Assembly (NCBI GenBank): GCA_938018005.1
Contig: CALIJG010000019.1
Span: forward strand, 161,868 to 225,867
Source of the DNA: an uncultured Candidatus Saccharibacteria bacterium
GTDB taxonomy: Bacteria > Patescibacteriota > Saccharimonadia > Saccharimonadales > Saccharimonadaceae
Reading direction: 5' to 3'
DNA: 64,000 nucleotides
Shown: piece after piece, positions 17,202-24,811 of the stretch
Position numbering within the stretch: the first letter of the stretch is position 1
Layout of the letters: every line of letters begins with the position of its first letter
Made by a program: the position numbers and the translations under genes
The notes under the pieces: generated by a model
Databases searched by the model: none
Seen by the model: the letters and a program-made list of their open reading frames with translations, nothing else
Told to the model about the DNA's origin: nothing

Positions 17202-18080
17202 ATGACACAGCAACCACTTATTATGATCACTGGCGCAAAAGTGACGCCAGCCAAGCGGCACTTTACCTCGCAGTTTGGACAAATCGAGTATCTGACCTAT
17301 CAAGGGCAACACTATAAAATGAACGCTGCCGCTGGCGCTGTGAAGCAGCTTGCTGGGCAGTATGAGCTTTTGGTCGTAGGATACCAACCAGATGATGCGG
17401 CAATCTTTGCCGAGACGTGCGGCCTACCAACCGACCGTTTTATCCCAGCTGACCTGCGCCGCGCAGCTGACATCGAGCGGACCGCGAGCCAGGCAGCAGC
17501 TCTCCAGCAAGAGCTGGATGTACCACTCTACGTTGTACACTATGGCGGGGCATCGGATACCAAGGCGGCATTACCACACGATAGTCTCCTTGCCCATACC
17601 TGGGACATGGAGGCGGCGGCTATCCCTGATTTGGTAGAAAATAATTGCGTCACATTGGTCAAACTGTTGCAAGCACTGCGTCAGCACGGGGTATTTGCCC
17701 GCCAACCATACACCAAGGTTATGAGTATCACGGCCGCGGCGGCAGTGCGCGCCAAGGCTCATCTTGGCCTGGATGTAGCCCAGAAAGCGGCTGGCCATGG
17801 CTTGCTGCGTTCAATAGCCCTCGATCTTACGCCAGAGAATATCTTTATCACTGAGATCATGCCAGGCAGTACCGACACTGGATTTTTTGACAACGACTAC
17901 ACGATGGATGAGGCGATCCGCGTCACACGCGACCTTGGCTATGACAAAACGCCAGAGACGTATCCACTCTTTACAGCTGAGCAAATCGGTGATGCGGTGA
18001 AGTATGTCATCACTGCGCAGTGCAATGTGCGCGAGATAGCCCTCTTGCCGTATGGACAGTTCCCACATCTTGGCGCGTAG
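17202..18080 (+). CDS. SDR-like NAD(P)-binding fold protein in the Fur/Zur locus
   Basis: The 292-residue product resembles short-chain dehydrogenase/reductases: a beta-alpha start (LIMITGAKVTPAKRHFTSQFG), VVHYGGASDT at the place of the NNAG motif, SITAAAAVRAKAHLG, and EIMPGSTDTGFFDN near the usual PGxxxT segment. The nucleotide-binding glycine pattern is altered and a clear YxxxK is not visible, so it may be a degenerate or unusual member. It is divergent from the Fur-family gene across the operator and is followed by the COG0523 GTPase. Regulation by that repressor is likely. The substrate is unknown. Confidence 0.7.
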   Translation: MTQQPLIMITGAKVTPAKRHFTSQFGQIEYLTYQGQHYKMNAAAGAVKQLAGQYELLVVGYQPDDAAIFAETCGLPTDRFIPADLRRAADIERTASQAAALQQELDVPLYVVHYGGASDTKAALPHDSLLAHTWDMEAAAIPDLVENNCVTLVKLLQALRQHGVFARQPYTKVMSITAAAAVRAKAHLGLDVAQKAAGHGLLRSIALDLTPENIFITEIMPGSTDTGFFDNDYTMDEAIRVTRDLGYDKTPETYPLFTAEQIGDAVKYVITAQCNVREIALLPYGQFPHLGA

Positions 18081-18207
18081 TTGGCCGTACGTGTGGCTTT
18101 TGGCTCTTTGCTCTGTAATAAACCTGCAATACTCGTGGTACAGCATTATAAAGAGTCGTGTTACGGGGGTTGCTAACACATAATAAGAATAATCATAAGG
18201 AGAAATA

Positions 18208-19833
18208 ATGGAAAAATATAAACAGACACCATCGAATGATCATTCGCTTGAAGTGCTCGGGGTGCTTGGGCCGCTCGGCGCAGGTAAGACGACAACGCTC
18301 AACCAGCTGATCGAACGTGTACCGCTCGATACAAGCTACGCAGTTGTGGTAAATGACGTCGGTCAGGACAATGTGGATGCGAGGCGGATTGCTCAGCACC
18401 CAGCTAATCGTAGTGAGCAGATTATTCCGCTCACGGCGGGCTGCATTGGCTGCTCGGATGCAACGCAGTTCCAGGCAGCGCTCGACCGTGTGCGCGATGC
18501 TGGGGTAGACATGCTCTTTATTGAACCAACCGGGATTGCGCCAGGGACGGAGATCGCTGAGGTGGTAAGCTCAAGTGGCTATGATTTCTCGGCCCTTGCC
18601 TTGGTTAACGCACGAACAGCATCACGCGACATGCATTATCAAGTGCTGCCGAGCCAATTGGCGGTGGCAGATATTGTTGGTATAACGCACGCTCCAAATG
18701 ATAGAGCAGCACTCACAGTGATCGATTCTGTGCTCGAGCAATTACCTGCCTTGCCACCCGAGGTAGCTGTTGAGCTCATTCGCCCAGGTAGTACAGACTA
18801 TGCAGAGGTGCTGGCGAGATTGCGCGGTGTAGAGCGGCAACTCCACCTTGGCCAGCGAGCAGTTGCCCAGGTGTGCGGCAGCCACTGTCATGACCATCAT
18901 CACAGCCACGACCATTGCGATCACGACCACAATGTAAGCGCACAATCATTTGCTTTGCGCAGTGATGTTACCTCCGCACAGCTGCGCGATTTCCTCATGC
19001 CACTCACCCAAGACTCAAGCGCGCCACTCCTGCGGGCTAAGGGTGTGGCAGCAGGCAAGCGCTTCGACCTCGTGGGTGATGAGTGGAATGAACAACCCGA
19101 GCCAGAAGGTGTGCCGCGTATCAATGTGATATTTGGTGGGCATATGCCGCAGCATGTAGCGACAACAATGCAAGCGCTTGCCTGTCAGGAGGCGATGACG
19201 GTGCAAGGAACGAAGAAAGACATCGTTGCTTCGGTGCGTGAGCTGCCGCTGGCCGACCGCATTGCGATTATCGAGCAGCGAATCCAGCAATACCCCGCAC
19301 CAATTAGCCGCGTGCACGGTGAGTTGATTACTGATTGCGAAGCAGATGAAGGCTATGAAATTGCCTTTTGGCGTCAGTCTGATGATATTCCGGACAATAT
19401 CAAGCGCCAAGCTCTAGAGCACTATCTGGCGTTTCGCCTAGCCGGGCTGAGTGAGCTGCAAACACACCCTGAAGCGATTGCGCATGATGACGAAAAGCGT
19501 GCTTATTGGCAGCGGCGCTACGGTGCAACGCTCGGCTGGAACTACTACCACCTCACCGATATGATCGATCCAGCTATGCAACAGCACATAACGGCCGCGC
19601 AGCCAGCTCAGCTGCTGTGTGAAGGGTTTATGGCGCTCGAGCATCTTACCTTTGATGAGGGCAGGGCAGAGGAAAAGCCAGAATTTGTCAGTGCGGTGCT
19701 GCGTGCGGCGCTGGCAGCAAAAGATGTGACCAGCGAGCAATGCCAGGCGGTACTGCGCCGCGGCCAGCTCCTCTCGGCGCAGCATCCAGAGTATATACAG
19801 CGGTGGCAACAAGCAGCTGCTTCTCTTGAGTAA
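18208..19833 (+). CDS. COG0523 (CobW-like) GTPase, probable zinc metallochaperone
   Basis: The P-loop GPLGAGKTT is at residues 21-29. The switch region carries GCIGCSD (a variant of the CxCC metal motif) near residue 80, and EPTGIAPG follows. A His-rich metal-binding stretch (CHDHHHSHDHCDHDH) sits around residues 230-245, and a CobW C-terminal-like region extends to residue 541. Such proteins insert or allocate metals, often zinc during zinc limitation, at the cost of GTP. A strong AAGGAG (18197-18202) precedes the ATG. The upstream 127 bp hold a GTGTTA/TAACAC hairpin (18157-18178). It lies downstream of the Zur-like locus, which supports a zinc-homeostasis role. Confidence 0.85.
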   Translation: MEKYKQTPSNDHSLEVLGVLGPLGAGKTTTLNQLIERVPLDTSYAVVVNDVGQDNVDARRIAQHPANRSEQIIPLTAGCIGCSDATQFQAALDRVRDAGVDMLFIEPTGIAPGTEIAEVVSSSGYDFSALALVNARTASRDMHYQVLPSQLAVADIVGITHAPNDRAALTVIDSVLEQLPALPPEVAVELIRPGSTDYAEVLARLRGVERQLHLGQRAVAQVCGSHCHDHHHSHDHCDHDHNVSAQSFALRSDVTSAQLRDFLMPLTQDSSAPLLRAKGVAAGKRFDLVGDEWNEQPEPEGVPRINVIFGGHMPQHVATTMQALACQEAMTVQGTKKDIVASVRELPLADRIAIIEQRIQQYPAPISRVHGELITDCEADEGYEIAFWRQSDDIPDNIKRQALEHYLAFRLAGLSELQTHPEAIAHDDEKRAYWQRRYGATLGWNYYHLTDMIDPAMQQHITAAQPAQLLCEGFMALEHLTFDEGRAEEKPEFVSAVLRAALAAKDVTSEQCQAVLRRGQLLSAQHPEYIQRWQQAAASLE

Positions 19834-19873
19834 GTCTTACAAAGACTTTTGTGTAGTCCAACTCATCCCATAT

Positions 19874-19904
19874 AAAACACCCCAGCCATCCCCTGGGGTG
19901 TTTT
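19874..19904. terminator. Bidirectional terminator
   Basis: AAAACACCCCAG (19874-19885) pairs with CTGGGGTGTTTT (19893-19904), a perfect 12-bp stem with A- and T-tracts on both sides. It serves the COG0523 gene and the convergent membrane protein gene. Confidence 0.9.
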
Positions 19905-19929
19905 GTGTTGAAGTTGGCTTGGCCTGAGC

Positions 19930-20184
19930 TTATTTTTTGATAAGCTTGAGGATAACCAGCAGCACAACTGCGCCAAAGAAGGCGGTCAGTAGGCTGGCGA
20001 AGTTAAAGCCAGTCAGCACATTGGCGTCGCCGCCCATCAGGCTTACCAGCCAGCCACCAAGCATTGCGCCGATGATACCAACGATGATGTTGGTGAGCGG
20101 GCCTGAGCCCTTACCTTGGTTTACCACCTTAGATGCCAGCCAGCCGGCCACACCACCGATGATAAGCCATACGAGTATAGTCAT
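19930..20184 (-). CDS. GlsB/YeaQ/YmgE-family small membrane protein
   Basis: The 84-residue product has three hydrophobic helices and the family pattern VWLIIGGVAGWLASKVVNQG...IIVGIIGAMLGGWL...FFGAVVLLVILKLIKK. The family is called transglycosylase-associated, is often stress-induced, and has no established enzymatic function. An AAGGAG on the minus strand (around 20196-20202) precedes the ATG, and a -10-like TATACT (complement of 20221-20226) lies further upstream, so this gene is not leaderless. Confidence 0.88.
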   Translation of the reverse strand: MTILVWLIIGGVAGWLASKVVNQGKGSGPLTNIIVGIIGAMLGGWLVSLMGGDANVLTGFNFASLLTAFFGAVVLLVILKLIKK

Positions 20185-20246
20185 AGTGTCGTTGTCTCCT
20201 TAATTAATGGTTATCATACTAGTATAGCATCTTTGGGGAGTAAAAG

Positions 20247-22400
20247 CTACTCGGACGCCTGCGGGCTAAAGGTGACTCGCCCGTCAGTTGCCTTCGCTAC
20301 CACCGTCATGCCTTCGTGAATACGCCCATCGATCAGCTCCAGCGCCAGCGGATCAAGGATGCGCTTTTGCACCAAGCGCTTGAGTGGCCGGGCACCGAAG
20401 CTCGGGTCGTAGCCATCCCGCGCTAGCATGTCGCGGACGCTCTCGTCAAACGCCAGTGTGATATCGCGGCTATCTTTGACCTGGCGGGCAACACGCTCGA
20501 GCTGCACGTCAACGATGGCCCGCATGGCTTGCTCGTGAATACGGTCGAAGATCACGATATCGTCGATGCGGTTGAGGAATTCTGGGCGGAAATGCTGACG
20601 CAGTACCTCGAGCATTTTATTATCCAACTCAGAAAGGTCATTACCAGCAAAGTCCATAATCATCTGCGAGCCAACATTGCTCGTCATGATGATAATGGTG
20701 TTACTAAAGTCGATTGTCCGGCCTTGGCCATTAGTCAGACGACCATCGTCTAATACCTGTAAGAGCACATTAAACACGTCGGGGTGGGCCTTCTCGATTT
20801 CATCAAACAGTACCACGCTGTAGGGGCGGCGGCGCACTGCTTCGGTCAGTTGCCCGCCTTGGTCGTAGCCAACGTAGCCTGGTGGCGAGCCAATCAGGCG
20901 GGCTACGGCGTGACGCTCCATGTATTCGCTCATATCGATGCGGATCATGGCATGCTCATCATCGAATAATTCGCGGCACAGGCTGCGGGCTACCTCTGTT
21001 TTGCCAACCCCGGTTGGGCCAAGGAAGAGGAAGGAACCAATTGGCCGATTGGTGTCGGCGAGGCCAGCGCGTGAACGGCGAATAGCGCTCGCCACGGCAG
21101 CCACGGCGCGGTCTTGGCCAATGACTTGGCGGCCGATTGAGTCTTCAAGCTTGGTTAATTTACTTGATTCACTCTCCATCAGCCGCTCGACGGGGATGCC
21201 CGTCCAGCGCGCCACCACACTGGCAATATCGTCGGGCGTGACTTCTTCGCGCAGTAAGCGGTCGGCCGGTGGAATGGCGGCTAGTTCCTGGCGAGCGCTC
21301 GCGAGCTTTTTCTCTAGCTCTGGCATATCGCCGTATTTAATACGGCTTGCAGTAGCGAGATCCGCATCGCGTTCAGCGATTTCTAGTTGTGAGCGCAGAC
21401 TGTCCATTTTTTCAGCAGCGGTGTTGACAGTCTGGAGGATGTCCTTTTCGTGCTGCCATTTGGTATCGATGACATCAGCTTTGGCTCGGAGGTCAGCGAT
21501 CTGCTGCTTAATTTCCTCTTTGCGGACTTTCGCGTGGTCGGATTTATCTTTTTTGAGCGCGGCCTCTTCAATCTCCAGCTGCAAGCGGCGGTTATTGAGT
21601 CGATCGAGACTAATCGGCACGCTCTCCAGCTGCATTTTGAGAGCACTGGTTGCTTCATCGAGGAGATCGACCGCCTTATCTGGCAAAAAGCGATCAGGCA
21701 AGTAACGAGTAGAGAGCCGCGCCGCCGCTACAATTGCATCATCAGCAATCTTGACGCCGTGGTGGACTTCGTACTTTTCCTTGAGGCCACGCAAGATAGC
21801 GATGGTGTCGTCAAAGCTTGGCTCACCGACATAGACTGGCTGAAAGCGCCGTTCCAGCGCCGCGTCTTTTTCGACATGCTGGCGGTACTCAGCCAGCGTG
21901 GTGGCACCAATCATATGGAGTTTACCGCGCGCTAGGGCAGGTTTGAGCATATTGCCGGCGTCCATACTGCCTTCGCCTTTGCCAGCGCCGACCATGGTGT
22001 GAATTTCATCGACGAAGAGGATGATCTCGCCAGCAGCCTCCTCAACCTCTTTCAATACGCCCTTAAGGCGCTCTTCAAACTGACCGCGAAAGCTGGCACC
22101 CGCCAGTAAGCTGGAGATTTCCAGACTAATGAGCCGTTTATCCTGTAGCGACGCCGGTACGTTCCCCTTGACGATGCGCTGCGCCAAGGCCTCGACGATG
22201 GCGGTTTTACCGACGCCGGGTTCACCGATCAGTACGGGGTTATTCTTGGTGCGCCGGCTGAGGATCTGCATGGTGCGGCGAATCTCTTCATCCCGGCCAA
22301 TAACTGGGTCGAGCTTGCCATCACGCGCCAGAGCGGTGAGGTCGGTACCAAACTGCTCGAGGGGCTTTTTGTTGTCTTGTTGGTTCATGTTTGGTGGCAT
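20247..22400 (-). CDS. ClpB/ClpC-type AAA+ disaggregase lacking the Clp N domain
   Basis: There are two AAA modules. The first has Walker A GEPGVGKTA and Walker B ILFVDEIHT; the second has GPTGVGKTE and VVLFDEIEKAHPDV. A coiled-coil middle domain of about 100 residues (IEEAALKKDKSDHAKVRKEE and onward) lies between them, then the D2-small domain. From ATG 22400 the protein has 717 residues; classical ClpB has about 860, and the missing part is the N-terminal Clp_N repeat. AGGAGG (complement of 22406-22411) 5-6 nt upstream fixes this start over the one 15 codons earlier. It unfolds or disaggregates proteins after stress. A perfect CIRCE element overlaps its promoter, so HrcA repression is expected. 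Confidence 0.93.
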   Translation of the reverse strand: MPPNMNQQDNKKPLEQFGTDLTALARDGKLDPVIGRDEEIRRTMQILSRRTKNNPVLIGEPGVGKTAIVEALAQRIVKGNVPASLQDKRLISLEISSLLAGASFRGQFEERLKGVLKEVEEAAGEIILFVDEIHTMVGAGKGEGSMDAGNMLKPALARGKLHMIGATTLAEYRQHVEKDAALERRFQPVYVGEPSFDDTIAILRGLKEKYEVHHGVKIADDAIVAAARLSTRYLPDRFLPDKAVDLLDEATSALKMQLESVPISLDRLNNRRLQLEIEEAALKKDKSDHAKVRKEEIKQQIADLRAKADVIDTKWQHEKDILQTVNTAAEKMDSLRSQLEIAERDADLATASRIKYGDMPELEKKLASARQELAAIPPADRLLREEVTPDDIASVVARWTGIPVERLMESESSKLTKLEDSIGRQVIGQDRAVAAVASAIRRSRAGLADTNRPIGSFLFLGPTGVGKTEVARSLCRELFDDEHAMIRIDMSEYMERHAVARLIGSPPGYVGYDQGGQLTEAVRRRPYSVVLFDEIEKAHPDVFNVLLQVLDDGRLTNGQGRTIDFSNTIIIMTSNVGSQMIMDFAGNDLSELDNKMLEVLRQHFRPEFLNRIDDIVIFDRIHEQAMRAIVDVQLERVARQVKDSRDITLAFDESVRDMLARDGYDPSFGARPLKRLVQKRILDPLALELIDGRIHEGMTVVAKATDGRVTFSPQASE

Positions 22401-22516
22401 ATATTCCTCCTTGTAGTTATCATTGTAGTTATATAGTGCGGGCAACAGGACGCCCGATTAGTTGCTTAAAAACGGGTGGCCGATCGCGCTGAGCATCAGC
22501 CGCGTGGCCTATTGGT

Positions 22517-22545
22517 ATAGTAGCAAATTAGCACTCTCGGTGCAA
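22517..22545 (-). promoter_or_regulatory. Promoter of the ClpB-type gene
   Basis: On the minus strand TTGCAC (complement of 22540-22545) and TACTAT (complement of 22517-22522) are 17 bp apart. The CIRCE element covers the -35 and most of the spacer. The leader is about 110 nt. Confidence 0.7.
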
Positions 22546-22554
22546 GAGTGCTAA
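22528..22554. promoter_or_regulatory. CIRCE operator (HrcA binding site)
   Basis: TTAGCACTC (22528-22536), nine bases, GAGTGCTAA (22546-22554): an exact match to the CIRCE consensus TTAGCACTC-N9-GAGTGCTAA. HrcA bound here would block the promoter of the ClpB-type gene. hrcA itself is not in the window. Confidence 0.96.
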
Positions 22555-22708
22555 TTGACGAGTTCTGATGGGTGCACCTGATTTGCTCAACACTGCTTTC
22601 TTAGCGTCAGGTGTATAAGAGCAATATAAGACATTGATGTTTCAGCGACTTAACCCCTCTGAGTGAGATCAAAAGGAGATAGCAGCAATCAGTCTCCATT
22701 CTTTTGTG

Positions 22709-22721
22709 TATAATAGACGCC
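22709..22721 (+). promoter_or_regulatory. Leaderless promoter of the first Nudix gene
   Basis: TATAAT at 22709-22714 ends 7 nt before the ATG at 22722. Confidence 0.75.
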
Positions 22722-23222
22722 ATGACAAACATATATTTTACTCGGGCAATCCAACCAGAGAATGACCACCCCCATTTCTTAGCCAAAGCACTCATTGTTG
22801 ATGCGACTGGCAAAATTCTCGTCCTTGAGCGCAGTAGTACGCATCCGCTCTTTCCGCATGGTGCCGACCTGCCTGGTGGTATAGTCGAGCTTGGTGAGAC
22901 ACCGCTTGAAGCAGCCCGGCGGGAAATAGAAGAAGAGACTGGCCTAGGCTTTGTGCCGAGCCAGCTGAGTGTGGCCTTCGAGCATGTACTGCCGCACCCT
23001 GATGGCCAGCGGCTGAGCTATATGTGCTATGCGGCACTGGTTGATGGCGATGCGCCAGAAATTACCCTCAGTTGGGAGCACAGTAGCTACCAGTGGCTCA
23101 CACCAGATGAGTTTATGCAGCAGCCTATCACGCCGCAGACTGACTATCCCTTTGCGGCGGCTGTGCATTACATCAGCTCATTGCGGCACTATGCCCAGCA
23201 GGAACGACCTGAGCTGCTGTAG
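22722..23222 (+). CDS. Nudix hydrolase
   Basis: The 166-residue protein carries a complete Nudix box, GGIVELGETPLEAARREIEEETGLGF, i.e. the GX5EX7REUXEEXGU pattern. It therefore hydrolyses a nucleoside diphosphate linked to another moiety, for example an oxidised dNTP or a sugar nucleotide. The substrate cannot be read from the sequence. It is the first gene of a probable pair with the HAD-type nucleotidase 24 nt downstream, which points to nucleotide pool cleaning or salvage. Confidence 0.9.
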   Translation: MTNIYFTRAIQPENDHPHFLAKALIVDATGKILVLERSSTHPLFPHGADLPGGIVELGETPLEAARREIEEETGLGFVPSQLSVAFEHVLPHPDGQRLSYMCYAALVDGDAPEITLSWEHSSYQWLTPDEFMQQPITPQTDYPFAAAVHYISSLRHYAQQERPELL

Positions 23223-23246
23223 CCAGTGCATAATAAAGGAGTATGT

Positions 23247-23906
23247 ATGGAATACGTAAAAAGCAACAGACCTGCTATTGCCGTTGATCTTGATGACGTT
23301 GTTTTCCCTTGTGCTGAAGGGCTAGTGGCAGCATATAACGAGCATTACGGTACCAACTTTCAGCCTGATATGCCACAATCGACCTGGGACGTACCACAAG
23401 AAGAAGTGCAGGAGCGATTTAATGGATTGCAATTGGGGACGACGCCAGGCATGGCGAAGCCTAATTGGTTTGAGGAGATGCAAGTCCCAGACATAGAGAC
23501 AATCGAGGCGTTGCGAAGACTAGCGGTCGGGTATCGACTCTATGCAGTCTCGGCTCGGCACTATGGCCTGGCAGACGTGACAAAGCAGAGTATCGAAAAG
23601 TATTTGCCTGGTGTCTTTGAGCAGGTTATTTTGACGCAGCGGCCAGTCGAAACCGAGGACGGCATTAAGATAATGACTAACTCAAAGACAGAAACATACC
23701 GGCAGTATAATATGGAGGTTGCAATTGATGACTCGCCGCATCACCTCGAGCGTGGCCTTGCAGGGGATGATGCGCCGCTTGGCTTGGCAATTTTGTTTGG
23801 CGAACGGCCATGGCACCCAGGCGCTACGATCGACGATCCGCGCGCTATTGAATGCCGCACTTGGGCGGAGGCGGAAGAGGCCATTGCTCGGTATTTCGCT
23901 CGGTAA
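23247..23906 (+). CDS. HAD-superfamily 5'-nucleotidase-like phosphatase
   Basis: The N-terminal motif AVDLDDVVFP (DxDxx nucleophile) is near residue 15. YAVSARHYG supplies the second HAD motif and MEVAIDDSPHHLERG the acidic motif with two Asp. The overall layout of 219 residues resembles the 5'(3')-deoxyribonucleotidase (NT5C) branch. AAGGAG at 23236-23241 selects the ATG at 23247. Located directly after a Nudix gene, it may dephosphorylate nucleotides released there. The substrate is inferred only. Confidence 0.75.
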   Translation: MEYVKSNRPAIAVDLDDVVFPCAEGLVAAYNEHYGTNFQPDMPQSTWDVPQEEVQERFNGLQLGTTPGMAKPNWFEEMQVPDIETIEALRRLAVGYRLYAVSARHYGLADVTKQSIEKYLPGVFEQVILTQRPVETEDGIKIMTNSKTETYRQYNMEVAIDDSPHHLERGLAGDDAPLGLAILFGERPWHPGATIDDPRAIECRTWAEAEEAIARYFAR

Positions 23907-23974
23907 ATTTGAGTGAGAAAAATCTGGCTCTGGATAATACACTGGTTGGCTTGCAATCTGTGATTAGGATGGGC

Positions 23975-23987
23975 TACTATATTTTCT
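23975..23987 (+). promoter_or_regulatory. Leaderless promoter of the YhhN-like gene
   Basis: TACTAT at 23975-23980 ends 7 nt before the ATG at 23988. Confidence 0.6.
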
Positions 23988-24728
23988 ATGAATCTAACGA
24001 TGAAACTAACGAGACTCTTGAGAGTTCTCTGGCCAGTACTACTCTGCGCGGTGGTGTGGCAGCTGCTGCAGTTTGCCCCAGCAGATCAGTGGTGGTGGCT
24101 GCAAAAAGCAATGAGCCCACTCACGACGATGATGATTTTTCTTGCAGTTTGGCGCTATAGCGATCGGCATCAGCCAACGACGTGGCTCCTTCTCGTAGCG
24201 CTTGTGCTGTTTGCTGTGGCTGACTCGCTGGTGGCGTTCTTGCCCTTCTCGCATCTTATCGTTGGGCTGGGGGTGTCTTTGCTAGCGTATCTGGTGCTCT
24301 GTGTTATAAATTTGTGGCGTCTCATCTTTGCCCTTGCGAAGGGAGCTGCCAGGCGCATAAATTGGGGATTGCTGCTAGCTACCTTCATGGGCAATGCAAT
24401 AATGGTATATTCGACACTGCACAACGTGTTGCCGCGTGTAGGAAGCCCGCTCCTTGCTGGAGCAATAAAAGTGTATGCTGCTGTACTTATGGTGCTGATG
24501 ACGAGTGGGGCAGCGGCAGCTCTGACAGACTATCGGCTACGGTGGAGCGTGGGCAGTTGTAATGGGACAATACTTGCCGCCTCGGAGTCGGCCCTTGCGC
24601 TGCAGTTCTTTGGTAAAGCATCTGAGGCATGGATTATCTACAGTATTATGCCATTGTATTGGTGTGGCCTCGTCTCCTATGTTGCGGCAAGCCGACCAAA
24701 GAAGGAGCGGCTTACATCGCGAGTGTAG
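23988..24728 (+). CDS. Integral membrane protein, possibly YhhN/TMEM86-like
   Basis: The 246-residue product has about seven to eight hydrophobic helices. Segments such as SPLTTMMIFLAVW near the start, LFAVADSLVAFLP and YSTLHNVLPRVGSPLLAGAIKVY recall YhhN-family lysoplasmalogenase-like proteins, which hydrolyse ether lipids. The match is loose and the family-specific acidic residues are not certain. The gene stands alone between the HAD gene and uvrA with its own promoter. Confidence 0.55.
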   Translation: MNLTMKLTRLLRVLWPVLLCAVVWQLLQFAPADQWWWLQKAMSPLTTMMIFLAVWRYSDRHQPTTWLLLVALVLFAVADSLVAFLPFSHLIVGLGVSLLAYLVLCVINLWRLIFALAKGAARRINWGLLLATFMGNAIMVYSTLHNVLPRVGSPLLAGAIKVYAAVLMVLMTSGAAAALTDYRLRWSVGSCNGTILAASESALALQFFGKASEAWIIYSIMPLYWCGLVSYVAASRPKKERLTSRV

Positions 24729-24797
24729 CACCCTAAAAGATGCGGGGAGGCTCAGTTGGCCTATTGCACAAATCTAGTATCTCACCAGTATACATGC

Positions 24798-24811
24798 TAC
24801 AATAAGACGAT
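24798..24811 (+). promoter_or_regulatory. Leaderless promoter of uvrA
   Basis: TACAAT at 24798-24803 ends 8 nt before the ATG at 24812. No SOS/LexA box is evident here. Confidence 0.65.
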
